A stretch of 64,000 nucleotides of DNA from Thalassolituus hydrocarboniclasticus (GCF_025345565.1 NZ_CP054475.1:493501-557500); one strand, 5' to 3'. Counted from the first letter of the stretch, positions 52,209 to 61,266 are shown. The notes: generated by a model not told the origin, from the letters alone. Program-made: numbers and translations.

Positions 52209-53423
52209 ATGTTCAAATATGCGAAATATACGCTGTTCCATATGCTGACCATTCCCTTCGCCATCGGCCTTACCCTGGGCGGCGAGTGGATGTATCTCGG
52301 TTTAGCGGCAGCCGCCGGATTTATTATTGCCGGTGACCTGCTGTTTGGTGATGACACGGTGGAGCCGGAATATGGCCATGAGTGGATTCTGAATCTGCAG
52401 CTGTATTCATCGCTGCTGCTGATTTTTGCGATGAATTTTTTAATGGTGTGGACGGTCGCCGATTCCGATGTACTGGGGTACGGCGCACTGGTGCAGCAAC
52501 TGACCGGTTATGACGCCGCCGCTGCCCGTGCCGACAATACCCTGCTGCAATATGTGGTGGCGATTTTCAGCTGTGGGTTATTGTCATCGGTAGTCGGTAC
52601 CATCGTTGGCCACGAATTAACGCACCGTACCTGGGACCCGGTGGCGATGTTTATCGGCCGCTGGTTGCTGGCGTTCAGCTGGGATACCGGCTTTTCAATT
52701 GAGCATGTTTACGGCCACCATATTTATGTCAGCACCGTTGGTGATCCGGCGACGGCACCGCGCGGCCGCAATGTGTACTTCCATATTCTGGCCTCCACCT
52801 GGAAAGGAAATATCAGCGCCTGGAAACTGGAAAAACAGCGCCTGCAGAAAAAACGCCTGCCGGTATTCAGCCACCATAATCTGTATATCCGTGGTTTGCT
52901 GATGTCGTTACTGCTGGAAATTGCCGCCTTTGCCATGGCCGGCTGGATCGGTGTGCTGGTATTTACCGCCTCTGCGCTGATTGCCAAAGCGTTTCTGGAA
53001 ATTGTGAATTTTATGGAACACTACGGCATGGTGCGTAACCCGAAAACGCCGGTACAGCCATATCACAGCTGGAATACCAATAAGCGCGTCAGCTCCTGGG
53101 CAACCTTTAACCTGACCCGTCATTCTCACCACCATGCTGAAGGCGATGTGCCTTTTCATAAACTGCGCTCGTATCAGGACGCACCGATGATGGTGAATGG
53201 TTATCTGACGACCATTGCCCTGACCCTGATTCCACCGCTGTGGAACCGTATCATGGTGCCGAAGGTGCTGGACTGGGATCGCCGTTATGCCAGCGCAGAA
53301 GAATTAGAACTGGCGATGGAAGCGAACAAGCGCAGCGGTATTAAAGAATTTATGCAGCAGGATTACCGCGAATTGATTGCAGCGAAAAAAGCCGCTATGA
53401 ACAGGCCTGCGCAGGCAGCCTGA
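52209..53423 (+). CDS. AlkB/XylM-family membrane di-iron hydroxylase
   Basis: 404 residues with about six membrane segments. The di-iron histidine motifs are HELTHR (135-140), EHVYGHH (165-171), NFMEHYGM (267-274) and HSHHHA (305-310). In classical alkane hydroxylases the last box is RHSDHHANP; here it is RHSHHHAEGDVPFH, so this is a divergent branch. Likely a terminal hydroxylase of alkanes, alkyl side chains or another apolar substrate. The partner is the reductase upstream, not a rubredoxin, which is more XylM-like than AlkB-like. Confidence 0.88.
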   Translation: MFKYAKYTLFHMLTIPFAIGLTLGGEWMYLGLAAAAGFIIAGDLLFGDDTVEPEYGHEWILNLQLYSSLLLIFAMNFLMVWTVADSDVLGYGALVQQLTGYDAAAARADNTLLQYVVAIFSCGLLSSVVGTIVGHELTHRTWDPVAMFIGRWLLAFSWDTGFSIEHVYGHHIYVSTVGDPATAPRGRNVYFHILASTWKGNISAWKLEKQRLQKKRLPVFSHHNLYIRGLLMSLLLEIAAFAMAGWIGVLVFTASALIAKAFLEIVNFMEHYGMVRNPKTPVQPYHSWNTNKRVSSWATFNLTRHSHHHAEGDVPFHKLRSYQDAPMMVNGYLTTIALTLIPPLWNRIMVPKVLDWDRRYASAEELELAMEANKRSGIKEFMQQDYRELIAAKKAAMNRPAQAA

Positions 53424-53446
53424 GAGCAAAACGCCAGGTGAGCTTT

Positions 53447-53480
53447 GCCGGAGTTTCTGCGCGGGAACTCCGGCTTTTTT
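53447..53480 (+). terminator. Terminator after the hydroxylase
   Basis: GCCGGAGTT and AACTCCGGC form the stem, then six thymines. Confidence 0.9.
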
Positions 53481-53654
53481 ATACCGGCCCATTACAGTCT
53501 GCTTGTTGCAGATCAATAAATGATCAAACGCTTGTGGATCGCCAGCACAACAACGATTCTTTACATGCAAACTGCAGGAGTGGGGAGGATAATTCTCCGG
53601 GGTCTGTTTTATCAGTATAAACAGGCCGGTCATTCAACGATCAGGAGATTTCTG

Positions 53655-54206
53655 ATGGCGGCTCTTATCGCACGTAAAACCCTGGTGTCGGTGCATCTGT
53701 ATCTGGCAGCATTCTTTGCCCCTATTATCATTATTATGGCGATTTCCGGCGGACTGTATTTGTTCGGCGTAAAAGGCAATACCACTTATACCGACGTTGG
53801 CCAGATTGATGGTGTGACGCTGAGTGCAAAAAGCCCGACACTGACTGACGATGTTCAGGCTGTCTTAAAAAGCGCGGGTATCGACAGTCGCTTTGAATAT
53901 GTAAAAGATAAGGGCAACAGCTTTTACACCCGCCCGACCAGCCGTGAGCATTACCTGCTGCAGCAGCAGGGCGACAATATTGTGATTAAGCGCGGAGAGC
54001 CGGATCTGCAGGCCGGATTAATGGAGCTGCACAAAGGCCATGGCCCTTCACTGTTTAAATGGCTGGAAAAATTATTCGCTATCGCTCTGGTGCTGATTAT
54101 GGTCAGTGGCCTGTATCTTGGCCTGCAGTCACCGATGCTGAAAAACAAAACGCTGGTATTAAGCGGTGCGGGTCTGGCTGTGTTTATTGTGCTTGGGTTG
54201 CTGTAA
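53655..54206 (+). CDS. PepSY-associated TM-helix protein
   Basis: 183 residues from ATG 53655, with AGGAG upstream; the frame is open back to 53520. The first helix (VSVHLYLAAFFAPIIIIMAISGGLYLFG) is typical of the PepSY_TM family. A periplasmic domain with PepSY character and a conserved ELHKGHGPSLFKWLEKLFAIALVLIMVSGLYLGL second helix follow, then a third helix. Related proteins act in iron or metal redox at the inner membrane; no metal gene adjoins it. Confidence 0.82.
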   Translation: MAALIARKTLVSVHLYLAAFFAPIIIIMAISGGLYLFGVKGNTTYTDVGQIDGVTLSAKSPTLTDDVQAVLKSAGIDSRFEYVKDKGNSFYTRPTSREHYLLQQQGDNIVIKRGEPDLQAGLMELHKGHGPSLFKWLEKLFAIALVLIMVSGLYLGLQSPMLKNKTLVLSGAGLAVFIVLGLL

Positions 54207-54212
54207 GACTGA

Positions 54213-54255
54213 CTACCACGCAGAGCGTGGGAGCCAGATGTCGCAGAGCGTGGGA
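54213..54255. repeat. REP-like repeat, further copies
   Basis: CTACCACGCAGAGCGTGGG at 54213-54231 and a shorter CGCAGAGCGTGGGAG at 54242-54256 match the three copies at 39239-39424. They lie between convergent genes. Confidence 0.75.
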
Positions 54256-54299
54256 GTCAGATGACAAACTGCGTGAGCGGGTAGCCTGGTGCAGAAATA

Positions 54300-54331
54300 A
54301 AAAAAGGGCCTCAACTGAGGCCCTTTTTTAT
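54300..54331. terminator. Bidirectional terminator
   Basis: AAAAAGGGCCTCA and TGAGGCCCTTTTT form the stem around AC, with A and T tails. It serves the PepSY gene and the giant lipoprotein gene. Confidence 0.9.
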
Positions 54332-54343
54332 TGCGCGTTATTT

Positions 54344-57300
54344 TTAATGTACCCGTGCACCGCTATCCAGCCATTCGCTGATTAAGCGCAGCTCTTCTGC
54401 ACTGAGCATATTGGCGTGGTTAACCCGTGGTGTGTTTTCGTCCGGATTAAACAGGTAGTTGCTGTGATCCGGTTCGGTGCTGAACAGTTCGAAGAAATTC
54501 GCTGATTCAAGAGCACCCAGATCGGACATCAGCACGCGGCTGTAGCAGGTAAAGCAGTCGTTGCCCGGCTGTTCAACAAAAGGCATTTCCTGCTGACGGC
54601 GACAGTGATTGCTGCTCACCGGGCTGAACTGGTTGGCCAGATACATGTAGGTTGTACGTGGGCTGAACAGCTCGCGGTATGACACGATATTGGCTTTATC
54701 CAGTGCTACGCCGTCCCAGGTCAGATCCAGACCGGTGGCGCCGGAATTATCGTGGCAGGCAACACAGCTGCGGCCACTGTTATCGCGTCCGGCTTTTTCC
54801 CACAATGGCTGTACATGGTCGGTGTAGGTGATGCGGGCACTGCAGTCTTTATCCCAGCTGTTAATACAGGCGCTGCTGGTCGGTGCCGGAGTATCCAGCT
54901 GGCTGTAGCTGTAGCTGATGTCGGCGGCGGCATTGCTCAGGCTCCACACGTCCTGATAACGGATGTCGGCGCTGATAACGGCCAGATTTTGCTGATGATC
55001 TGCCAGTGCTTCGGCCATGGTCTGACCGTCTTCGCTGGCAACAATGGCGTTATTGGTATTGGCAAAGGCATAGCCGGCATGACCGCCCGGATTAACGCCG
55101 GAACCTTGCTGATAATGCAGGATTTCACCGGCAGCAACGTTCAGCGTGTGCGCTGACAGGGCATTCAGGTAGGCATAATCTTCGTTCTTGCTGGCCAGTG
55201 CTTTCAGACGGCTGTTCACCACTTCCAGGGTAAAGTCGGTGTTGGCCGGTACTTTAAACAGAGCGGAACCATCGGGCTGAATCGCGGCGTAACCCAGCAG
55301 TTCTTTGTCAGTGCTCAGTACGCGGATAAAACGCTCGCTGCGTTCATTCAGCGGAAACAGGGCCGGATCACGCAGAGCAGTAATGCCGCCCTGGCTGGCC
55401 ATCATATCGACGCCTTCAACTTCATAAATACTGCGGATATTCACTACGCCATAGTGATTGCCAACAGGCTGGTCCGGCTCGGTGTAGGCGCAGTCTTCAC
55501 TGTCGTTAAAATCATCAAGCAGTGAGGCGAGAGCAACGACTTCTGCGCGTTCGGAGCTGCTGATACGGCACTGTGCCAGCAGCTCGCTGCCACGGTTAAT
55601 CGCATCGCTGATGGTCGCGGTTAATTCGGCACCATTGGCCTGATTCAGACGGGCGGCAATCCACTGGTGCGACAGAATATAAAAAGCATCGCCACGGGGT
55701 GGTGTGTACAGATTATTCAGCCAGGTCTGGCCACAGATATTGGTGTCTTCGCTGACCATATAATCCGGTACGGCAGGCCAGCTGATTTTCTGGCTTGGGT
55801 TACGGGCATAACGGTTATGATTTTTCCAGTAACCCTGACCGGAATAACAGGCGCCAGCAGTTGGGCCTGTCGGATCGGTAGGATCGGTAGGATCGGTAGG
55901 ATCGGTAGGATCGGTAGGATCAGTCGGATCAGTCGGATCAGTCGGATCAGTAGGATCGGTCGGGTCAGTCGGATCAGTCGGATCAGTCGGATCAGTCGGA
56001 TCAGTCGGATCAGTCGGATCAGTCGGATCAGTCGGATCAGTCGGATCAGTCGGATCAGTCGGATCAGTCGGATCAGTCGGATCAGTCGGATCTACATCAT
56101 CACAATTGTTCTCTTCTTTATAAGTCACGATAAAGGACGTGATTTTAGGATCGTTAAAGAAGTTATATTCAGTGCCTTCACGGGAGAAGAAGCTGGCTCC
56201 GGTCAGGTCTTCACCCACCGGGCTTTGCGATGTTGCGCGCACTGCAATGGTAAATTCTTCACCACGGAACGGACCGACCACACCACCATCGGTGTTGTAC
56301 CAGTACTGGAAGTCGCCAACATAATGCTTGTCTGCCGCGCTGCCGTTACTTACTGAATAAAGTTCGTGGCCATCGTCTGACAGAATCACCTGATCAACCG
56401 GAATGCCCTGAGCATTCAGGTTATTGTCGGTAAGCACCTCGAAATACACCTTGTTGTTGCTCTGTCCGGCGGCATCTTTATTAAAGAAGAAGTACAGGAA
56501 CAGGTCGCCTTCATTCAGCTGGCCGCGTGGTTTAATCGCTGAATTATTCGAATAGGTGCGTGCCGCATGGGCAACCGTCGACTCATAGAAGAAAATATGA
56601 GCTGAGCTGTCTTTTGGCTGCGGCAATGCATCATTGTATGCGTCTGCCACATAGGTCGGATGCGCAGAATCGCTGTAGTAGTTGTAACTGGCCGCTGGCG
56701 TATTGGTTCCTTTGAACGAAGTGATATTGCCCAGGAATACGTCTTTAACCAGCTTGTCCGGGTTATTTTCACTGGTTTTTGCTGCCCAGATGGATAACTT
56801 CTTGCCGCTCACACACACCTGATCATTGGCAACCGCTTCAATCATTACGGTATCCGGCGCGCTGACGCTTTTGCCATCGCTTACGGTCAGCTCAACGATA
56901 TAGAAACCTTTTTCGGTCAGCGTCAGTGTTGGTTGCTGGGCGGTAGGGTCGGTCAGCAGATTAACATCGATTTCTGCCGGTGAACTGATCACTCTCCAGC
57001 TGTACGTCAGGGCATCACCGTCGGCATCGGAACTGGCGCCACCATCCAGCATCACGGTCGTACCAACCTGCTGATTCAGAATATCCGCTCCGGCATTGGC
57101 GACCGGCTTATGATTGGTCGGATCAGTCGGATCAGTCGGATCAGTCGGATCAGTCGGATCAGTCGGATCAGTCGGATCAGTCGGATCAGTCGGATCAGTC
57201 GGATCAGTCGGATCAGTCGGATCAGTCGGATCAGTCGGATCAGTAGGATCAGTAGGATCAGTAGGATCAGTAGGATCAGTAGGATCAGTAGGATCAGTAG

Positions 57301-58912
57301 GATCAGTCGGATCAGTCGGATCAGTCGGATCAGTCGGATCAGTCGGATCAGTCGGATCAGTCGGATCGGTCGGATCAGTCGGATCGGTAGGATCGGTAGG
57401 ATCGGTAGGATCGGTAGGATCAGTCGGATCAGTCGGATCAGTCGGATCGGTAGGATCGGTCGGATCGGTCGGATCGGTCGGATCGGTAGGATCAGTCGGA
57501 TCGGTAGGATCGGTAGGATCGGTAGGATCAGTCGGATCAGTCGGATCAGTCGGATCGGTAGGATCAGTCGGATCAGTCGGGTCCGGAGTTACCGGCGCAA
57601 AGTTCAGGTAATTGCTCTGGTATGGGTAAGCCACGGCCAGTTCGGTGTACACAACGCCGGCTTTACCATTAATCACAGGCTGGCGGGTGTTGTTGGCAGG
57701 GTCGTACGCCCAGATACCATAACGGCTGCTGACGGCGTCAAAATCGCTGCTGTCACGGCAGGAATCGGTCAGGCCACTTTTTTGTGTCAGGCACTGAGTC
57801 CAGCTGATCAGCATACGGCCGCTGCCATCACGGTAAGGCCAGAAGGCGCTGTACCAGCCGCCGCGTGAAATTTGTCCAGGGTAAACGTTAACCTGGCCAC
57901 CGGTATAGGATTCAGGAGACAGACCGGCAAATACCGTATTGGCCTGCTGGCCACCGGTGATGGCGATCACGTCGCCACCCATCAGGCTGTGACCCTGGTG
58001 GCGGATTAATGCACCAAGGTGACCGTTGTCATCCTGCACTACGTTCATTAATTGCAGGCTGGCTTCATCACTGCCCGGAGCAATTTCACCACTGGCCAGT
58101 TCTTCAGGCTCGCTGTTGATGCTGCTCAGACGCAGCAGACTGTATTTGGTGCTGGCTGCTTTGGCTTCGCTGAAACTGGTGCAGCGGCTGGCGCTGATGC
58201 TGGTGGCTTTAATGCTGTTATCACTTTCGCAAACGGCAGTTTCGCTGCCGGCCGCGATGCGGATAAATACCAGGCTGCCATCGGCCATCATGCTTGGCTT
58301 GTAATCGTAAACATCGCCACTGGTCAGCTGAATCAGACTGCTGCCATCGCGTTCCATCTGGAACAGCACGGATGAAGCGCTGTTGCTTTGGCCACGGTTG
58401 GAAGAAAAGACAATGCCACCGTCGCTGGTATAAGCAGGGCTGATGTCCTGACCACTGTTTGCCAGAGCGTCGTCGCTGAGCACGCGACGGACATTGCCCT
58501 CATTAAAATCGTATTCGTACAGGTTCCAGGTATCTGCGGTGTAAGACTCTGTACTTTTTTCATTCAACAGACGGGCAGCAAAAATCAGAAAACGACCGTC
58601 GGGTGAGACGTTCAGATCTTTAACATCGTAGCGGTTGCTGCCAATGGTCTGGGACAGGATTTCTGTGTCGCCAGCACTTGATGAAACACGCTCACGGACA
58701 ATCAGCTGCGCACCGGCCAGATAACTCTGTGAGGCTGTTTCTGCTGTACCACTTAACGTTCGTTGCACATAAGCAAAAGGAACGTCATTGGTAAAAGCAG
58801 TGTCACCTGCGTTACTGGTTGGATCAACCCCGAGGTCTTCACCACAGCCTGCGAGCAGCAGACTGCTGCACAGTAAGCCGGAAGAACAGAATTTGATTAC
58901 AGCTGATTTCAT
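54344..58912 (-). CDS. Giant lipoprotein with beta-propeller, PTD-repeat linkers, PKD domain and CxxCH C-terminus
   Basis: 1522 residues. Lipobox LLLAGC with Cys23. Residues about 45-440 look like a TolB/PD40-type propeller (LNVSPDGRFLIFAARL, SPAYTSDGGIVFSSNRG, YKPSMMADGSLVFIRI). Then a linker of about 155 residues of Pro-Thr-Asp repeats, a PKD domain (KPVANAGADILNQQVGTTVMLDGGASSD), an unassigned domain of about 230 residues, a second Pro-Thr-Asp linker of about 75, and a GYWKNH domain. The last 320 residues resemble HzsA-related proteins, with haem motif CVACH near 1383 and a degenerate CFTCY near 1450. Probably an outer-membrane redox or adhesion protein. It follows the Exb-like operon on the same strand. 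Confidence 0.82.
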   Translation of the reverse strand: MKSAVIKFCSSGLLCSSLLLAGCGEDLGVDPTSNAGDTAFTNDVPFAYVQRTLSGTAETASQSYLAGAQLIVRERVSSSAGDTEILSQTIGSNRYDVKDLNVSPDGRFLIFAARLLNEKSTESYTADTWNLYEYDFNEGNVRRVLSDDALANSGQDISPAYTSDGGIVFSSNRGQSNSASSVLFQMERDGSSLIQLTSGDVYDYKPSMMADGSLVFIRIAAGSETAVCESDNSIKATSISASRCTSFSEAKAASTKYSLLRLSSINSEPEELASGEIAPGSDEASLQLMNVVQDDNGHLGALIRHQGHSLMGGDVIAITGGQQANTVFAGLSPESYTGGQVNVYPGQISRGGWYSAFWPYRDGSGRMLISWTQCLTQKSGLTDSCRDSSDFDAVSSRYGIWAYDPANNTRQPVINGKAGVVYTELAVAYPYQSNYLNFAPVTPDPTDPTDPTDPTDPTDPTDPTDPTDPTDPTDPTDPTDPTDPTDPTDPTDPTDPTDPTDPTDPTDPTDPTDPTDPTDPTDPTDPTDPTDPTDPTDPTDPTDPTDPTDPTDPTDPTDPTDPTDPTDPTDPTDPTDPTDPTDPTDPTDPTDPTDPTDPTNHKPVANAGADILNQQVGTTVMLDGGASSDADGDALTYSWRVISSPAEIDVNLLTDPTAQQPTLTLTEKGFYIVELTVSDGKSVSAPDTVMIEAVANDQVCVSGKKLSIWAAKTSENNPDKLVKDVFLGNITSFKGTNTPAASYNYYSDSAHPTYVADAYNDALPQPKDSSAHIFFYESTVAHAARTYSNNSAIKPRGQLNEGDLFLYFFFNKDAAGQSNNKVYFEVLTDNNLNAQGIPVDQVILSDDGHELYSVSNGSAADKHYVGDFQYWYNTDGGVVGPFRGEEFTIAVRATSQSPVGEDLTGASFFSREGTEYNFFNDPKITSFIVTYKEENNCDDVDPTDPTDPTDPTDPTDPTDPTDPTDPTDPTDPTDPTDPTDPTDPTDPTDPTDPTDPTDPTDPTDPTDPTDPTDPTGPTAGACYSGQGYWKNHNRYARNPSQKISWPAVPDYMVSEDTNICGQTWLNNLYTPPRGDAFYILSHQWIAARLNQANGAELTATISDAINRGSELLAQCRISSSERAEVVALASLLDDFNDSEDCAYTEPDQPVGNHYGVVNIRSIYEVEGVDMMASQGGITALRDPALFPLNERSERFIRVLSTDKELLGYAAIQPDGSALFKVPANTDFTLEVVNSRLKALASKNEDYAYLNALSAHTLNVAAGEILHYQQGSGVNPGGHAGYAFANTNNAIVASEDGQTMAEALADHQQNLAVISADIRYQDVWSLSNAAADISYSYSQLDTPAPTSSACINSWDKDCSARITYTDHVQPLWEKAGRDNSGRSCVACHDNSGATGLDLTWDGVALDKANIVSYRELFSPRTTYMYLANQFSPVSSNHCRRQQEMPFVEQPGNDCFTCYSRVLMSDLGALESANFFELFSTEPDHSNYLFNPDENTPRVNHANMLSAEELRLISEWLDSGARVH
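55868..56093. repeat. 9-bp minisatellite 2 (Pro-Thr-Asp codons)
   Basis: About 25 tandem units of GGATCAGTC with variants GGATCGGTA and GGATCAGTA. On the coding strand each unit is Pro-Thr-Asp. A block of GGATCGGTA units comes first, then mostly GGATCAGTC units. Confidence 0.95.
57116..57582. repeat. 9-bp minisatellite 1 (Pro-Thr-Asp codons)
   Basis: About 52 tandem units. Blocks of identical variants are visible: a run of GGATCAGTC, then seven GGATCAGTA, then more GGATCAGTC, then mixed GGATCGGTA and GGATCGGTC units. This patterning indicates repeated local duplication. All unit variants are synonymous. Confidence 0.95.
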
Positions 58913-59346
58913 TGTTGCTCACCCTTGAACTCAAAACCGGAGACCTTGCACAGAAATGTGCGGTACCAGTACTTACACCGGATATTCGCAGAGAAACCCG
59001 GACCCGAAATTGGGCATCGCTATTGTGTCATTATGTTAAATACGAAGACGGAACGTGGTCACAAACTATGGCGGGAAAACCGGGCAGTTGTTGATATTGT
59101 GAACCAGTGCAGATTTGTCGGAAGAGGGCAGAAAAAATCTGATTGAAGAGCGTTACATTGCGCTTCTGTTGTTATCAAGTCGTTAATTGGCCAGTAAAAA
59201 TAACACTGTTTACGCCACAAATCCGATAAGGCGGAAACCTTCTTATTTATGCGTTTTGCGTAACCAGAATGTTGCGTACAGCCGGTTTTGCAGAGGAAAT
59301 CTCCCCGTAAAAAAGGATACGGGGAGATTTATTCTAACAATGCTGT
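58913..59346. other. 434-base intergenic region upstream of the giant lipoprotein gene
   Basis: Relatively AT-rich with no convincing frame. It should hold the promoter of the lipoprotein gene on the minus strand, though no clear -35/-10 pair stands out. It ends with the hairpin at 59297-59330. Confidence 0.6.
59297..59330. terminator. Hairpin after the Exb-like operon
   Basis: AAATCTCCCCGTA and TACGGGGAGATTT form a 13-bp stem around an A-rich loop. There is no long thymine run on the minus strand, so it may stabilise the 3' end or act as a weak terminator. Confidence 0.65.
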
Positions 59347-60267
59347 TCAGCTCGGAATCAGTACGAAGGTGTACTGCACTTTTGTTGGTGCAACCTTCTC
59401 CTGACCGAAGTTAATACCAGAAACCTTAGCCAGCATTTTCTGTTCAAGATCCGGCATTCTCAGGTCGCTGCTTATTAATTTCAGCCGCGACACCGTACCG
59501 TCAGGTTCAACCACCAGTTCAAAAACAAACTTGCCGCTCAGATCCGGGTGCTGTCGCAGCGCTTTGGCATACAGTGCATAGACACTGCCTTTGGTATTCT
59601 CAATGGTGCGGCGGATGCTCTCCATATCGCGCCGGCCACGAGCCCCTTCGCTGTAACTGCCGCCTTCATCCGGTAAATCGAGATAGGCTATCGGACTGTC
59701 GATGGCAGTTCCCTGATGTTGCGCCAGGGCCGTACCTTTTACCTGCATATCCATATCGGCATTTTTCAGACCGCCACTGCTGTTCAGATTTTCCTGACCC
59801 AGACTGGAGCGGTTATTGGCTTTAGCCTGGCCACCTTTTTCCGACAGGTTTTTATTCTGTAACTTGCTGACATCCACTTTGGTTTTCATGGTGTTCAGCG
59901 AAGACAGGGCTTGCAGTGCCTGAGCCGGTGCTTTTCCTCCGGCTTTGGGTTGTGGGCGATCCGCAGCGGTTACCGCTTCCTGTGGTTTTGGCTTAGGTTT
60001 GGGCGGTGGTGGTACCACTTCCTGTACCGGTTTGGATTGCTCCGGCATTTTCGGCGGCTCCAGCATCACCTTGGTGCGTACCACAGGAGGCTGTTCTATA
60101 TCACTGAAGTGCACATCCCAGGTCGGCAAAAAAGGCACGGCGATAAACAACACCAGTAATACGACAGCCAGACGTTTAACCTGACGGATAAAGCGCTGGT
60201 TGTTTTCTTCATTAACGCTCCAGGGCAGATCAAGCTGGAGCGAAACAAACTGAGCAGTGGCTGACAT
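59347..60267 (-). CDS. TonB-like energy transducer with AgmX/PglI-type C-terminus
   Basis: 306 residues from ATG 60267, with GGAGGG upstream. An N-terminal membrane helix (LAVVLLVLFIAVPFLPTW, about 34-51) is followed by a Pro/Lys-rich periplasmic spacer (VVPPPPKPKPKPQEA) and a C-terminal TonB/TolA-like domain: LRQHPDLSGKFVFELVVEPDGTVSRLKLISSDLRMPDLEQKMLAKV. This fits the AgmX/PglI C-terminal family found with gliding and Tol-like systems. Its start is one base after the stop of the second ExbD. It should transmit ExbB/D energy to an outer partner. Confidence 0.85.
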   Translation of the reverse strand: MSATAQFVSLQLDLPWSVNEENNQRFIRQVKRLAVVLLVLFIAVPFLPTWDVHFSDIEQPPVVRTKVMLEPPKMPEQSKPVQEVVPPPPKPKPKPQEAVTAADRPQPKAGGKAPAQALQALSSLNTMKTKVDVSKLQNKNLSEKGGQAKANNRSSLGQENLNSSGGLKNADMDMQVKGTALAQHQGTAIDSPIAYLDLPDEGGSYSEGARGRRDMESIRRTIENTKGSVYALYAKALRQHPDLSGKFVFELVVEPDGTVSRLKLISSDLRMPDLEQKMLAKVSGINFGQEKVAPTKVQYTFVLIPS

Positions 60268-60268
60268 C

Positions 60269-60772
60269 TTACTGCCCTCCACCGGTCAGGGCGCTGGCCG
60301 CAACCTGATTAACGGCCAGAGATACATCGCGGAATCCATAAGCGCTGCAGGTAGTCATAACGGCTTTTAATAAATCGTAGGGTACGCCCTGATCACCCAT
60401 GATGGTGACTGAACGACCGATTTTCTTTTCAACTTCCGTTAACTCACCACTTTCTTCAGCGAATGCTTTTAACGCTTCGCCCAGCGGTTTGTTTACTTCA
60501 CCCGGGCGGCGGTTAACGTCGCTGACGGCGACAATTTCTTTGTTGTCGATCACGATTTTGTCCTGAGCGACATTAATCACCAGCTGACCATGCAGGGCAC
60601 CATCGGCGTTGGAGTCCGGCAGTTTTACGAAGTTAGCTTTGGCTAACTCCTGACTTTCACCGGTATTCATCAGCAGAAAGAACACCAGGATGGTAAAAAT
60701 ATCCATCAGCGAGGTCAGGTTCAGTGTCGCTGCTTTGGTGACTTTGCGTTGAATAAAGCTGTTTGAGGCCAT
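60269..60772 (-). CDS. ExbD/TolR-family protein 2
   Basis: 167 residues. One membrane helix with the conserved channel aspartate Asp24: LNLTSLMDIFTILVFFLL. The periplasmic domain has VKLPDSNADGALHGQLVINVAQDKIVIDNKEI and IGRSVTIMGDQGVPYDLLKAVMTTCSAYGF. It forms proton-driven complexes with ExbB-type proteins. Five bases separate it from the first ExbD-like gene. Confidence 0.9.
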   Translation of the reverse strand: MASNSFIQRKVTKAATLNLTSLMDIFTILVFFLLMNTGESQELAKANFVKLPDSNADGALHGQLVINVAQDKIVIDNKEIVAVSDVNRRPGEVNKPLGEALKAFAEESGELTEVEKKIGRSVTIMGDQGVPYDLLKAVMTTCSAYGFRDVSLAVNQVAASALTGGGQ

Positions 60773-60777
60773 ATCCG

Positions 60778-61266
60778 TTACCGTTTTTTATCCCCAAGAG
60801 AAATTTCCGGGAAGAGTTCAACTTCGACCAGACTGGCTGCCACCACTGTTTTATAGGATTTAATGGTATCCATGGTGGAAATCAGGGTCTGATACTCGAC
60901 GTTTTTGGCAGCAATAATGGTCGCGTCTTTTTTATCGCTCAGCTGATCTTTCAGATCACGCATCAGCATCGACAGCTCACGGTAATTGTATTGGTTATCG
61001 CTGAGCGGAATTTTTTTCAGCAGCTTGCCGGTAGGGAAATACACGGTAAAGCCCTGATTATCGACCATCACATCCAGCTGCGACTGGCTGAGTTCCGCCG
61101 CAGACTGGCCACCACTAAGCTCGGGCAGATTGATATCCAGCACCCGTACCTTGGTAAAAGTCAGGCTGAGCAGCAGTACCGGTACCAATACGATCATCAG
61201 GTTCATAAAGGACGTGATATCAATATCGGTATCTTCCGCCATGCGACGGTTCATTTTAAAAGCCAT
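60778..61266 (-). CDS. ExbD/TolR-family protein 1 with Asn at the channel Asp position
   Basis: 162 residues. The membrane helix reads DIDITSFMNLMIVLVPVLLLSLTF; aligned with ExbD (NVTPFIDVMLVLL), the protonatable aspartate is replaced by Asn22. The periplasmic part (LDVMVDNQGFTVYFPTGKL, YRELSMLMRDLKDQLSDKKDATIIAAKNVEYQTLISTMDTIKSY) is TolR-like. The start overlaps the ExbB stop. It may be a structural partner for the second ExbD. Confidence 0.87.
   Translation of the reverse strand: MAFKMNRRMAEDTDIDITSFMNLMIVLVPVLLLSLTFTKVRVLDINLPELSGGQSAAELSQSQLDVMVDNQGFTVYFPTGKLLKKIPLSDNQYNYRELSMLMRDLKDQLSDKKDATIIAAKNVEYQTLISTMDTIKSYKTVVAASLVEVELFPEISLGDKKR

Noticed and set aside
55667-56356. Plus-strand frame across the second minisatellite
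   Set aside because: Antisense of the same lipoprotein gene; composition dominated by the repeat.
57116-57582. Possible CRISPR array because of many short repeats
   Set aside because: Units are 9 bp, contiguous, without spacers, and code in frame for Pro-Thr-Asp.
57110-57868. Long plus-strand frames encoding Gly-Ser-Val and Arg-Ile-Ser repeats
   Set aside because: They are antisense readings of the 9-bp minisatellite; no ribosome site or non-repeat domain, and the minus-strand lipoprotein frame covers the whole region.
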